This document shows positions 26,715 through 35,070 of a DNA stretch of 35,443 bases, one piece after another. A program made the position numbers and the translations under genes. The stretch comes from a bacterium (GTDB taxonomy: Bacteria; Bacteroidota; Bacteroidia; CAILMK01; JACPUW01), in contig WGNN01000090.1 in assembly GCA_016124515.1 (NCBI GenBank), positions 1-35,443 on the forward strand, in the 5' to 3' direction. The notes below the pieces were generated by a model that did not search any database, was not told the DNA's origin, and saw only the letters and a program-made list of their open reading frames with translations. Every line of letters starts with the position of its first letter. Position 1 is the stretch's first letter.

Positions 26715-27440
26715 TTAGGCTTGATGACGTCTTGATAATTCTTGCTCGGTGAGTATAAGTGCAGCCAAACAAAGGCTTACGAAATAGATGATATCGCGCG
26801 AGTCAATTACCCCGCGAATCATGGAGCTGAAATGGTTGAAGGTGCTAAGGTTGAACAGCACATTTGAAACCGTACCTGATATTTGACTGGCCAACATGCC
26901 AAAGAGCAGATGGAAAAACAAACCGATGATAAGTGAAAGCAGGAAGGCTACAATTTGGTTGTTGGTAAGGCTGCTTGTCCAAATGCCAATGGCGCTATAA
27001 GCGGCACGCATAAGTATAAGGGCCAAATAGCCGCTCAGAATTACTCCGTGGTCAACTCCATCGCCCAGGTAGGTAATAGAAATGTAGTAAGGCAAAGAGA
27101 GCAATAGCGCGATGCCTATAAGCAAGAGCACCGACAAAAACTTGCCTACAACCACCTGCCAGTCTGATACGGATTTGGTAAGCAATAACTCAATGGTACC
27201 GGTTCGGTTTTCTTCGGCAAACATTTTCATGGTAAGGGCGGGAATAAAAAAGAACAAACTCCAATATGCCACATTGAAAAAGGGTTCAAGGCTTGCCCTT
27301 CCATTTGAAAAAATATCAGAAAACATGATCCAGGTAAAAAAACCTGTAAGCCCCAGAAAAAGGGCCAGCATGATATAAGCAATCAATGAATCGAAAAAAG
27401 TTTTGAGCTCGCGCGTGGCGAGTATCCAGATTTTCTTCAT
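26715..27440 (-). CDS. gldF: ABC transporter permease GldF
   Basis: A 241-residue inner-membrane permease of the ABC-2 type. Six hydrophobic segments are visible, starting with SLIAYIMLALFLGLTGFF and ending with YFVSLCLAALIL. Between the second and third lies the conserved cytoplasmic stretch KMFAEENRTGTIELLLTKSV, typical of ABC-2 permeases such as NosY and GldF, which contacts the ATPase. Length and order (gldA, 7 nt, gldF, 15 nt, gldG) support GldF. The transported substrate is not known. Confidence 0.88.
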   Translation of the reverse strand: MKKIWILATRELKTFFDSLIAYIMLALFLGLTGFFTWIMFSDIFSNGRASLEPFFNVAYWSLFFFIPALTMKMFAEENRTGTIELLLTKSVSDWQVVVGKFLSVLLLIGIALLLSLPYYISITYLGDGVDHGVILSGYLALILMRAAYSAIGIWTSSLTNNQIVAFLLSLIIGLFFHLLFGMLASQISGTVSNVLFNLSTFNHFSSMIRGVIDSRDIIYFVSLCLAALILTEQELSRRHQA

Positions 27441-27447
27441 GGTTTAT

Positions 27448-28377
27448 TTAGTTGGTTAATTTTCTGAAAACGTCTTCAAGGCTTGCTTCTATGGGAGTCA
27501 TTTCGGTAAGCACGTAGCCTTTGTTGACACATAAATTAAAGATTTCGCGTTTTGAGCTTGCCTCGGGTTTACTTTGAATTTGGTACTTGCCCTCGCCATC
27601 GTTGAGTGGCTCTACCACCAACACGGTGGGCAATGCGATCAGCTCTTTGAACATTCGGCTTTTGTCATCAAAGTCTTCAATCCGCACATTCAGCAATTCG
27701 TTGCCTACACTCTTTGCTTTTATTTCCTTGGTAGTACCGTTGAGTACAATTTTACCTTTGTTTATAATCATCACCCGGTCGCAGGTGGCTTCCACCTCGG
27801 GTAGAATGTGGGTTGAGAATATTACGGTTTTTTCTTTACCAATTGACTTGATAAGCGAGCGGATTTCCGTTTGTTGGTTGGGGTCAAGACCGGTGGTTGG
27901 TTCATCAAGAATCAATATTTCGGGGTCGTGTATAAGGGCTTGTGCCAACCCTACGCGTTGGCGATACCCTTTTGACAGCTCGCCGATGTTTTTGTGTTTC
28001 TCACTTTCCAGACCGCAAATTTTTATCATGTCCTTTACGGCGTTCGAAATTTTGCCTTTGGCTACTCCTTGCATGGCTGCGGCAAAGTGCAGGTAATCAA
28101 AAATAGCCATGTCGAGGTACAAGGGATTGTGCTCAGGCAGATAGCCTATTTTTCGCTTTACCTCGTCGGCATGATCCAAAACCGACTTGCCGTCAATAAA
28201 GGCGTTGCCTGAGGTGGGTGCCAGATAGCAGGTTAGGATTTTCATAGTGGTGGTTTTGCCTGCGCCGTTTGGCCCCAGGAAACCCAAAATTTCGCCGCTG
28301 TTTACTTCAAACGAAATATCATCTACTGCTCTCTGAGAGCCATAATGCTTGCTAAGGTTCTCAACAGAAATTGACAT
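27448..28377 (-). CDS. gldA: ABC transporter ATP-binding protein GldA
   Basis: A 309-residue ATPase. Walker A is GPNGAGKTT at 35-43, the signature is LSKGYRQRVGLAQAL, Walker B is ILILDEPTTGLDP, and the His-loop is IFSTHILPEVE. The C-terminal 80 residues form the small extra domain found in ABC-2-type ATPases, ending TPIEASLEDVFRKL. It powers the GldF permease. It is the first gene of a tight minus-strand cluster reaching 19962. In F. johnsoniae gldA is separate from gldFG, whereas here all three are contiguous. No exact promoter box was found before the ATG. Confidence 0.88.
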   Translation of the reverse strand: MSISVENLSKHYGSQRAVDDISFEVNSGEILGFLGPNGAGKTTTMKILTCYLAPTSGNAFIDGKSVLDHADEVKRKIGYLPEHNPLYLDMAIFDYLHFAAAMQGVAKGKISNAVKDMIKICGLESEKHKNIGELSKGYRQRVGLAQALIHDPEILILDEPTTGLDPNQQTEIRSLIKSIGKEKTVIFSTHILPEVEATCDRVMIINKGKIVLNGTTKEIKAKSVGNELLNVRIEDFDDKSRMFKELIALPTVLVVEPLNDGEGKYQIQSKPEASSKREIFNLCVNKGYVLTEMTPIEASLEDVFRKLTN

Positions 28378-28508
28378 ATACTAGTGTTTTATCAATTGGG
28401 AGGGCAAATAACGCATTTTTTATGGTGTAAAAATGAAGTTTTAAAACAGCCTTACCTTCTGGCTCCATTGCCTGTTATATAAATTTTTGAAAATTATTTG
28501 TCAGGCCA

Positions 28509-28541
28509 CTGACACTCGCCTTTGCTTAGCTTTTATATTTG
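28509..28541 (+). promoter_or_regulatory. Promoter of tRNA-Leu
   Basis: CTGACA at 28509-28514 (one mismatch from TTGACA), a 19 nt spacer, then TATATTTG at 28534-28541, an exact -7 box. The predicted start of transcription is about 28548, just before the mature tRNA 5' end at 28561. Confidence 0.65.
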
Positions 28542-28560
28542 CACTCCTTTTTCAAAATTT

Positions 28561-28644
28561 GCCCAGGTGCTGAAACTGGTAGACAGGCATGTTTGAGGGG
28601 CATGTGTCCGTTAGGACGTGCGGGTTCAAGTCCCGCCCTGGGCA
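28561..28644 (+). tRNA. tRNA-Leu (anticodon GAG)
   Basis: A class II tRNA cloverleaf. The acceptor GCCCAGG (28561-28567) pairs with CCTGGGC (28637-28643), followed by discriminator A (28644). The anticodon stem CATGT/GCATG encloses TTGAGGG, giving anticodon GAG at 28595-28597. The long variable arm GTCC-GTTA-GGAC marks Leu/Ser/Tyr type. The T arm is GCGGG-TTCAAGT-CCCGC. The genome continues CCC, so the CCA end is not encoded. It reads CUC and CUU codons. Confidence 0.97.
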
Positions 28645-28679
28645 CCCTCAATTCCACAATATAATATTTGAAAGCATGA

Positions 28680-28706
28680 GCGCAACAACAGGATTGTGCC
28701 TTTTTT
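28680..28706 (+). terminator. Intrinsic terminator of tRNA-Leu
   Basis: GCGCAA (28680-28685) pairs with TTGTGC (28694-28699), including one G-U pair, with an 8 nt loop, followed by CTTTTTT. It lies 35 nt downstream of the tRNA. The rest of the gap to 28914 shows no gene or other clear element. Confidence 0.6.
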
Positions 28707-28914
28707 GCTGCCCTTCTTCCCCGTAAAATCACTGAGCATTTTTCGCGACTTTCATTTCCGTAGTAATCAATGTGTTTGTGCCTGTTTTCCCTCAACAATT
28801 AATGCAAGAAATCCCCTTAAAAAACCAGAGCGGGGAACAGAAAGGTATTCAAACCACATTTTTTAACCTTATTACTCCGCGCTTACCTGAAATGAATTCC
28901 CAATAGTATTTCCC

Positions 28915-29865
28915 TTAGCTTATTTGAAAACTTGAAAGCTTTTGGTGCGCTTCCTTAAACTCAGTCCAAATTTCTTCAACAATTTCAGCGGCGGTTTTAA
29001 TGCCGGCTATGGTACCCGCCACTTGTCCAATTTCAAGTTCGCCATTTATCAGGTCGCCTTCAAACATACCTTTTTTGGCGCGACCCCTTCCCAGCAATTG
29101 CAGCAACTCCTCTTTTTCAGCACCGCGCATTTCGGCTTCAACCGTTTGTTGCCAAAACTCATTTTTAATTAAACGCACCGGTGTCAATTGCTTAAGCGAC
29201 AATTGGGTATCGCCTTCGGTAGCATCTACCACGCGTTGTTTAAAATTGCTGTGGGCCGATGACTCGGCACTTGCCACAAAGCGGCTACCCACCTGCACCG
29301 CCTCGGCACCCAAAGCAAACGCAGCCAACATAGCTTTGCCACTTGCCACACCGCCGGCAGCTATCATGGGTATTTGCAATTGCGCACTCACCTGTGGCCA
29401 AAGAACCAACGAGGTGGTTTCTTCCCTTCCGTTGTGTCCGCCCGCCTCAAAACCTTCCGCCACTACGGCATCCACTCCGGCGGCTTCACTTTTAAGGGCA
29501 AATTTGGTGCTTGACACTACATGCACCACTTTAATACCATGCTCCTTAAGTATTGGTGTCCAAGTTTTTGGATTTCCCGCAGAGGTAAAAACCACCGGTA
29601 CCTTTTCATCAATAATTATTTGAACATGCTTGTCAATGTCAGGATAAAGCAGGGGCACATTCACACCAAAAGGCTTGCTTGTGGCGGCCTTGGCTTTTCT
29701 AATATGGCTTTGTAAAATATCGGGATACATAGAACCCGAACCTATGAGTCCCAATCCGCCGGCATTGCTCACGGCTGATGCAAGTTCCCAACCGCTGCAC
29801 CATATCATACCGGCTTGTATAATCGGTAATTCAATATTGAAAAGCTTGGTAATTCTGTTTTGCAT
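28915..29865 (-). CDS. Nitronate monooxygenase-like FMN protein
   Basis: 316 residues forming a TIM-barrel flavoprotein of the 2-nitropropane dioxygenase/FabK superfamily. The N-terminal PIIQAGM and GGLGLIGSGS, the catalytic-His motif GFEAGGHNG (His144), and the phosphate-binding AAGGVASG with ALGAEAVQVGSRF are all present. Nitronate monooxygenases oxidise toxic nitronates with FMN and oxygen; the related FabK is an enoyl-ACP reductase and shares the E-x-GGH motif. The sequence does not fully separate the two, but nothing around it points to fatty-acid synthesis. It lies 11 nt after the CoA-binding gene in the TonB-receptor operon. Confidence 0.82.
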   Translation of the reverse strand: MQNRITKLFNIELPIIQAGMIWCSGWELASAVSNAGGLGLIGSGSMYPDILQSHIRKAKAATSKPFGVNVPLLYPDIDKHVQIIIDEKVPVVFTSAGNPKTWTPILKEHGIKVVHVVSSTKFALKSEAAGVDAVVAEGFEAGGHNGREETTSLVLWPQVSAQLQIPMIAAGGVASGKAMLAAFALGAEAVQVGSRFVASAESSAHSNFKQRVVDATEGDTQLSLKQLTPVRLIKNEFWQQTVEAEMRGAEKEELLQLLGRGRAKKGMFEGDLINGELEIGQVAGTIAGIKTAAEIVEEIWTEFKEAHQKLSSFQIS

Positions 29866-29876
29866 TTTGGGTGGAT

Positions 29877-30245
29877 TTAATATTGTGAGGTGGCCAAAAG
29901 AACCAACGTACAGGCGTGTTCAAAATAAATATCCTTTGCCTTCAGTTGCGCTTCCAACTCCTGATTTTCGGTTCCCGGATTAAAAATAACCCGCTTTGGT
30001 TGGCTGTCAATTATCTGCCTATAATACTGCTTTTGGTGCATCGGATTCAAATACAAAGTAATCGTGTGCAAATTGTCTTTTGGCCAAGTGGTTTCAATGG
30101 GCTTGCCGGCAATTTCACCCGGCTTTTTACCGAGCAACAAAATCTCTTCGCCATTTTCTAATAGCCTGAGTGCGGCCTTGTGCGAAAAGCGGGTAGGTTT
30201 TTCGCTCGCACCCAACACCAAGGTTTTTCTATGTGGGCTGTTCAT
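29877..30245 (-). CDS. CoA-binding domain protein (CoA_binding_2/YccU type)
   Basis: A 122-residue single-domain Rossmann-like protein. TLVLGASEKPTRFSHKA at the N-terminus holds the first nucleotide-binding loop. VIFNPGTENQEL near 90 matches the conserved N-P-G-x-x-N/E-x-E-x segment of this family. Function is poorly defined; members resemble the CoA-binding module of succinyl-CoA synthetase and are assumed to bind CoA or a similar cofactor. I use the ATG at 30245, not the preceding TTG. It shares one base with the stop of the receptor gene upstream (TGATG), implying translational coupling. Confidence 0.8.
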   Translation of the reverse strand: MNSPHRKTLVLGASEKPTRFSHKAALRLLENGEEILLLGKKPGEIAGKPIETTWPKDNLHTITLYLNPMHQKQYYRQIIDSQPKRVIFNPGTENQELEAQLKAKDIYFEHACTLVLLATSQY

Positions 30246-32737
30246 CAAATTCTCACCATAATTTTTAGGTTAAACCTACGTGAAGTAAGATAGTTTGGCA
30301 CAGCGTATTGCTGGTTGTTGAAGTCTTTAATCCATAGATAAGAAATGGTATTGCGAATACCAAATAGATTGAAAATTTCAACATTGAGGGAGATGTTCCG
30401 TGTTTTGTTCAGGATTTTAGATGCGCTCATCTTTTCATCTCTGTTGTACAGCACTTTTGAAAATCCAATATCTACGCGGCGGTAGGGGCGGGCACGCAAG
30501 GCACTACGCCACTGCGGAAAACCGGGAGGCCCGTATGGCAAACCGTGCGCAAAAGTGAGGTTGAGGTGCACCCTGTAGTTTTTGTTTTGGGTAAGAAAAT
30601 CCTGAAACAATACATTCACGGCATAGCGCTGATCAGTGGGACGCGGTAACCAACCAATCTGTTGGGTTACGCCATTGGTGTCAACATAGGTATCGCCTTT
30701 AATATTTGAGCGGGTTGACATAAGTGAAAAACTAAACCAAGAAGGCAAATCCGGAATAAACTCGCCACCCACATGAAAATCGGCGCCAACGGCATAGCCC
30801 ACGGCGGTGTATTCGGGCAGGTATCTAATGCGCACATTCTCAATTTCGTAGGGAATAAGGTCCCACATATATTTATAGTAAAACTCGCTGCTGAACTTAA
30901 ATGGCTCTTTTCTATGCCAAAGTTCAAAGTTCCAGTCGGCACCCAGCACGGCGTGCATAGATTGTTGGGCTTTTACATTAGGCACCAAATATCCCGACTT
31001 GGTGCGCAACTCGCGGTAAAAAGGCGGTTGCTGGTAAATACCGAGTGCAGCTTTCAGCCTTATGTTTCTTTTTAGTGAATCATTTTGACCCGCTTGTAGT
31101 GCTTTTGCATTGTGGCGGCGGTTGGGTTCTATGCTAAAAGCCAACCGGGGTGCCACCAAAAACTGGTGGTTGTAGTCGAGGTAGTTGCCGCGCAAACCCA
31201 CATTGAGCTTGGCGTTCAAATCGCGGTTGAGCACAATATCATCAAGCACATAAGCCGAAGTTTTGTTGGTTTGCAGCCCGAGTTTTGAATCTACCAATTC
31301 CAGCAGGTCCAGGTTTTTGTTTCGAGGCACGGAATAGTCGGCAGAGTCGAGGTAGCGCCATTCTTTAAGTCGGTCGTTTACAAAAAGGCGTTGGTAAACC
31401 CCACCCCATTGTATGTGGTGGTATTTTTTTATCACCTCGCCGCGGTGCTGCACATTGCCAATGGTGGCCAGCAAAAAATTGCGTGCGTGGTTGAGGTAAG
31501 AGCCCACACCCAACAAGTATTTCGGATCGCCAAATGTTTCGGAGCCAAGTTCATTGTCCAACTGACTTAAATAGTACTGTCCCAAAACATCAAATTGCTC
31601 GCTCTCGTCGGTTCGGTAAACGGTTGACGAAAATTGCAGTCGCATGCTATCGTTTGGCACCATTTCAAGTTGCAGGGCATTCAACACCATTTTGTATTGA
31701 ATCAATTCCTGCCCATCGTAATACACGTTTATTTGCTTGGCATCTTTTATAGTTCCAAACTTGGTGGTTTGCGAAACCGGACGATTCAAATAGCGGTTGT
31801 CGCCATAATAGGTAAGCAAATTGAGGGTGGTTTTAATGCCCAGCCTATAGCTCAAAAAACTCTGGAAATCCTTGAAAGTAGGATTGTAGTTTCCCTGCAC
31901 GGGCAGCGAGTTGAGCAGGTATTTGTTGGAGCGATAGCGGGTAGAAAACATGTAACTGAGGCGGTAGTTGGGTGTTATGCCTTCTACGTGTGCGGCCCCT
32001 CCCAGCAAACTGCCTTCAAAATAGGCGCCGCTTTCGCGCGGGCGTTTGTAGGTAATATCAAGTACCGACGAAAGCTTGTCGCCATAATAGGCTGAGAAAC
32101 CACCTGCTGAAAAAGCAAGCGTAGAAACCATGTTGGAATTGACTATGCTCATACCCTCAGCTTGTCCGCTGCGGTTTAGAAAAGGTCGGTATATTTCTAT
32201 ACCATTTATATACACCAGGTTTTCATCATAGTTTCCGCCTCGTACGGAGTATTGAGTACTTAGTTCGTTGTTTGAATTGACCCCTGCCAAGCTTTTGAGA
32301 AAAGTACTTATATCGCCCGATGGATTTGGAATCTTGAGATTTTCAGGTGTCATTACTATAAATGTATTGCCTTTTCTCCCACGGGTCACTTCAAAATCAA
32401 TTGGTGCAAGGTGTATGCCCCGTTGCAGCACAATTTGCAGCGGCGCCGACATATCGGAAATAAAGGCAGGCACCTGTTGCAATTCGGTGCCATTAATTTC
32501 CACATGGCTAATTTCAATAATGATGTTGCGGCCTTTTGGTACGCGGCATTCAAAATAGCCCTGCGCGTTGGTAACAGCTACAATATTGGTATTGAGCACT
32601 TTTATATGCGCATCGGTAAAAGGCACACTGTCTTGGTCAATCAGTTTTCCCTTTAGCAAAACCATGTCTTTCTGCGCAAATAAGGCTACAGAATGGCATA
32701 AAAAAAGGCTTAATATGAAAAGCCGATAATGATACAA
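30245..32737 (-). CDS. TonB-dependent outer-membrane receptor
   Basis: 830 residues. A signal peptide (YRLFILSLFLCHSVALFA, then Q) is followed by a carboxypeptidase-regulatory-like domain (about 28-110, LKGKLIDQDSVPFTDAHIKV). A plug domain (about 125-235) contains SVRGGNYDENLVYINGIEIY. The large barrel has alternating aromatic strands and ends in RRFNLKIMVRI. Such receptors import large substrates using TonB energy. There is no SusD partner, so it is not a standard polysaccharide locus. The only start giving a signal peptide is TTG at 32737; a stop lies 24-27 nt upstream in frame. The gene is divergent from DUF6427 and coupled to the CoA-binding gene. Confidence 0.9.
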   Translation of the reverse strand: MYHYRLFILSLFLCHSVALFAQKDMVLLKGKLIDQDSVPFTDAHIKVLNTNIVAVTNAQGYFECRVPKGRNIIIEISHVEINGTELQQVPAFISDMSAPLQIVLQRGIHLAPIDFEVTRGRKGNTFIVMTPENLKIPNPSGDISTFLKSLAGVNSNNELSTQYSVRGGNYDENLVYINGIEIYRPFLNRSGQAEGMSIVNSNMVSTLAFSAGGFSAYYGDKLSSVLDITYKRPRESGAYFEGSLLGGAAHVEGITPNYRLSYMFSTRYRSNKYLLNSLPVQGNYNPTFKDFQSFLSYRLGIKTTLNLLTYYGDNRYLNRPVSQTTKFGTIKDAKQINVYYDGQELIQYKMVLNALQLEMVPNDSMRLQFSSTVYRTDESEQFDVLGQYYLSQLDNELGSETFGDPKYLLGVGSYLNHARNFLLATIGNVQHRGEVIKKYHHIQWGGVYQRLFVNDRLKEWRYLDSADYSVPRNKNLDLLELVDSKLGLQTNKTSAYVLDDIVLNRDLNAKLNVGLRGNYLDYNHQFLVAPRLAFSIEPNRRHNAKALQAGQNDSLKRNIRLKAALGIYQQPPFYRELRTKSGYLVPNVKAQQSMHAVLGADWNFELWHRKEPFKFSSEFYYKYMWDLIPYEIENVRIRYLPEYTAVGYAVGADFHVGGEFIPDLPSWFSFSLMSTRSNIKGDTYVDTNGVTQQIGWLPRPTDQRYAVNVLFQDFLTQNKNYRVHLNLTFAHGLPYGPPGFPQWRSALRARPYRRVDIGFSKVLYNRDEKMSASKILNKTRNISLNVEIFNLFGIRNTISYLWIKDFNNQQYAVPNYLTSRRFNLKIMVRI

Positions 32738-32784
32738 TACGCTGAAAATTTTGGTGCAATGTTAACTTGAATTATTGGCAAATA

Positions 32785-32811
32785 TTGTTATGAGCCGAAA
32801 CGATAAATTTT
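32785..32811 (+). promoter_or_regulatory. Candidate promoter of the DUF6427 gene
   Basis: TTG at 32785-32787, a 16 nt spacer, then TAAATTTT at 32804-32811, one mismatch from TAnnTTTG. Transcription from it would start near 32818, which favours the TTG start at 32845 over that at 32815. Confidence 0.35.
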
Positions 32812-32844
32812 CCTTTGTTTTGCCCAAAGAATTTCCATTGTAAT

Positions 32845-33831
32845 TTGATAAAGGTTTTTAACAACAACCACCCTTCGGTGTACCTGAGTTTGCTCACGCT
32901 ATCGGCGCTGTGCCATGCGGCTGCACTTTTTGTTGAGGCGCCTGTGCACGCTACTTCCCTTAGTGTTTTGAACACCTTTATTGCCTACAGTGTGGGCTTG
33001 GGCTGGCTCAACTTTGTTTTAGTGGCCATTGCCACATTTCTCAATTCGCTCATTTTTAACAATTTGCTTGTTGAAAAGGAAAATGCACCACGCAACACCC
33101 ACTTGCCTGCTGCCGCTTTTATCATGCTTTGTGCAGTGGTTTCAAAATCGGGTTTTCTATTGCAAAACCAGCTGTTGCTTACCGCCATTTTGCTTTTTGT
33201 AATGTTTATAGAGCAGCTCGAGTTGGCCCTGAGCGAGGTGAGCGATTCTTTTTTTGCCGGTTTTTTCGTTTCATTGGCCTGCCTTATCAACCCTGCGGCG
33301 GTGTTGTTGCTGCTGCTTTCGGTTTTCAAAATCATTAATTACCGATGGAATGTATTGCGGGTTTTGCTACTAGAGATTCTGGGCTTTGCGGTGCCGGTTT
33401 ATTTGATATGGACCCTCTATTTTCTGAACAACAAGGGCGCATTTTTTATTGATGCCTACCGCGCCTCGTTTTCGTTTGAGTTGGCCACTTTCAATTTTAC
33501 GGGAGCCGATAGGTTGCTCTTCATTATTTTGCTGGCCATAGCTGCCTTGTCTATTATATCGGCTTTGCAGTCAGACAGTTGGAAAAACGTTCAACCGCGC
33601 AGTTGGATGCAATTTTGGGCGCTTATGGGGGTCTTATTTTTTGTGCTTAGCTGGATAATACCCGAACAAAACCAAAGTCTTATGGTTGCCATTTTGCCTG
33701 TAGCTGCTTTCTTTCCGCACGCATTGTTGGGCAAAAAACGGCGTATGCTCAGGTCGGCACTTTTTTACCTACTCATACTCATCACTTTGGGCGATGAGCT
33801 TGTAACTAGCGGCTTAATAAATCTTCAGTAA
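32845..33831 (+). CDS. DUF6427 integral membrane protein
   Basis: About 328 residues from TTG at 32845. The start is chosen because members of this Bacteroidota family usually begin with a short IKxFxxNxP stretch (here LIKVFNNNHP) before the first helix; an upstream TTG at 32815 adds ten residues. Roughly nine or ten hydrophobic helices cover the protein, for example LLTAILLFVMFIEQLEL, VLRVLLLEILGFAVPVYLIW and LLFIILLAIAALSIISAL. It sits in the inner membrane and its function is unknown. No ATG is available near the N-terminus. Its last 26 nt overlap the convergent gene at 33806. Confidence 0.72.
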   Translation: MIKVFNNNHPSVYLSLLTLSALCHAAALFVEAPVHATSLSVLNTFIAYSVGLGWLNFVLVAIATFLNSLIFNNLLVEKENAPRNTHLPAAAFIMLCAVVSKSGFLLQNQLLLTAILLFVMFIEQLELALSEVSDSFFAGFFVSLACLINPAAVLLLLLSVFKIINYRWNVLRVLLLEILGFAVPVYLIWTLYFLNNKGAFFIDAYRASFSFELATFNFTGADRLLFIILLAIAALSIISALQSDSWKNVQPRSWMQFWALMGVLFFVLSWIIPEQNQSLMVAILPVAAFFPHALLGKKRRMLRSALFYLLILITLGDELVTSGLINLQ

Positions 33832-34996
33832 AATACCGTCGTTCCTTTATTTGTGCCTCCCGTTCCTGCATCCGCCTGTTCAGTTCTTTTACCAAGCGGT
33901 CTATATCGGTAAGCTTGGTAATGGCGGCAAAACTTTTGGTGGGGTAGGGATCATACAAAATTTCGCAATCGATGTCCATAAAATAGTAGCCTTGTTTTAT
34001 AGGGTTGCCTTCTGAAAAATAAATATCGCCCGGCTTGAAAAAAACGTAGGGTTTCTCTACCAATTTGCCGAGTGTGGTGTGCGTACCATTGGTTGAAAGT
34101 ATGGGGCAACTGCTGTCTTTGTCGCAGGCTTTGCCCACCTCGTTGCTTTCTACAAAATACACTTGGCAAAAGGTAAAATACTCGGTAAAAGCTCTTTTGA
34201 GCGCCTCGTTTTTAATGCGCGCGTCTTTCAACACAAGGTTGGCTTTTGCGGTATCGCCTTTTTGTCTGTAGTAATCGGCAAAGCGCTCGCGGTCGTTGAG
34301 TACCACCAACAAACAACCGGAAGCAAGTTTTACAAATTCAATTTCATCAACCCTCCCCTTTTGTATCACGCTTTGCACTTTGTTTATAGACGAACCTAAT
34401 CCCACCTTGAGCATGACCGAACCATTGGCAAAGTGCAGCGCATTGCTACCGGGTGCGTTGCTGCGCATGGAATAGGAACCCATTACCACCAACGAAGCAT
34501 TGGGGGTTAGCCTCAAATCGAGTTTTGCGGCAAGCGATACATCGTAGTTAAAAGGACTGTAATCGTAAGAATTTGGGCTGATGACACTGTGCGTGCCGCG
34601 GTGGCGAAGGGTGTTGTATAAATAAACCGAGGGCATGAGTCCACCACCCAACTTAAAGGATGGATTGAAAACATAATTGGCAATGAGCGGAAAATCGAGG
34701 TAACCGAAAGTTTGGGAAATATTTTCGTAACGCGAGCGGCCACCTTTTACCATAAAAACAGAGCCAATATCGAAATTGACATTTTTTTGAAAAGGCGCTT
34801 CGTACAAATAGCCAAAAGTAAATTTATCAAGGTCTTGATCGAAAACCTTGCTGCCCAATATGCGCGAATAACTTACCCCGGCTACAAAGCTCGACTTTTG
34901 CAAAAAGGGATCGTTGCCCAGCTGTGCCCGCACCTGTTGTGAGAATAATAACAGTGCTGATAAAATAAGCGCCGACTTAATATGTTTTACTGACAT
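33806..34996 (-). CDS. PorT-like barrel fused to a C-terminal conserved domain
   Basis: 396 residues from the ATG at 34996, which gives a signal peptide (HIKSALILSALLLFSQQVRA, then QL); a start at 35035 would bury it. Residues about 25-210 look like an outer-membrane barrel of the PorT/outer-membrane beta-barrel type: SFVAGVSYSRI, NFDIGSVFMVKGG, GYLDFPLIANYVF, FKLGGGLMPSVYL. Residues about 220-390 are different, mixed alpha/beta, with LLVVLNDRERF, a helical KGDTAKANLVLKDARIKNEA, FTFCQVYFVES and GYYFMDIDCEI. Free-standing Bacteroidota proteins carry a similar L-V-x-L ... F-x-F-C-x-V-Y-F layout, of unknown function. The C-terminal helix is highly charged. Confidence 0.6.
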   Translation of the reverse strand: MSVKHIKSALILSALLLFSQQVRAQLGNDPFLQKSSFVAGVSYSRILGSKVFDQDLDKFTFGYLYEAPFQKNVNFDIGSVFMVKGGRSRYENISQTFGYLDFPLIANYVFNPSFKLGGGLMPSVYLYNTLRHRGTHSVISPNSYDYSPFNYDVSLAAKLDLRLTPNASLVVMGSYSMRSNAPGSNALHFANGSVMLKVGLGSSINKVQSVIQKGRVDEIEFVKLASGCLLVVLNDRERFADYYRQKGDTAKANLVLKDARIKNEALKRAFTEYFTFCQVYFVESNEVGKACDKDSSCPILSTNGTHTTLGKLVEKPYVFFKPGDIYFSEGNPIKQGYYFMDIDCEILYDPYPTKSFAAITKLTDIDRLVKELNRRMQEREAQIKERRYFTEDLLSR

Positions 34997-35018
34997 TTGC
35001 TCAGGTTGAAATGTGAAA

Positions 35019-35049
35019 TTGCAACATATACCCATTTTTTAGAAGTTTG
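35019..35049 (+). promoter_or_regulatory. Candidate promoter of the GH3 gene
   Basis: TTG at 35019-35021, a 20 nt spacer, then GAAGTTTG at 35042-35049, one mismatch from TAnnTTTG. It is 21 nt before the ATG at 35071. Confidence 0.35.
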
Positions 35050-35070
35050 ATTTCATAAGCGGTTTAATTC

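Noticed and set aside
28526-28798. A 90-codon minus-strand open frame across the tRNA gene
   Set aside because: It is the antisense of tRNA-Leu(GAG); the frame includes the familiar false GLEPARPNGHMPLKHACLPVSAPGQ-like translation seen opposite leucine tRNAs.
34997-35035. Upstream start of the barrel-fusion protein at 35035
   Set aside because: The additional residues (starting MGICCNF) precede a normal signal peptide and are not needed.
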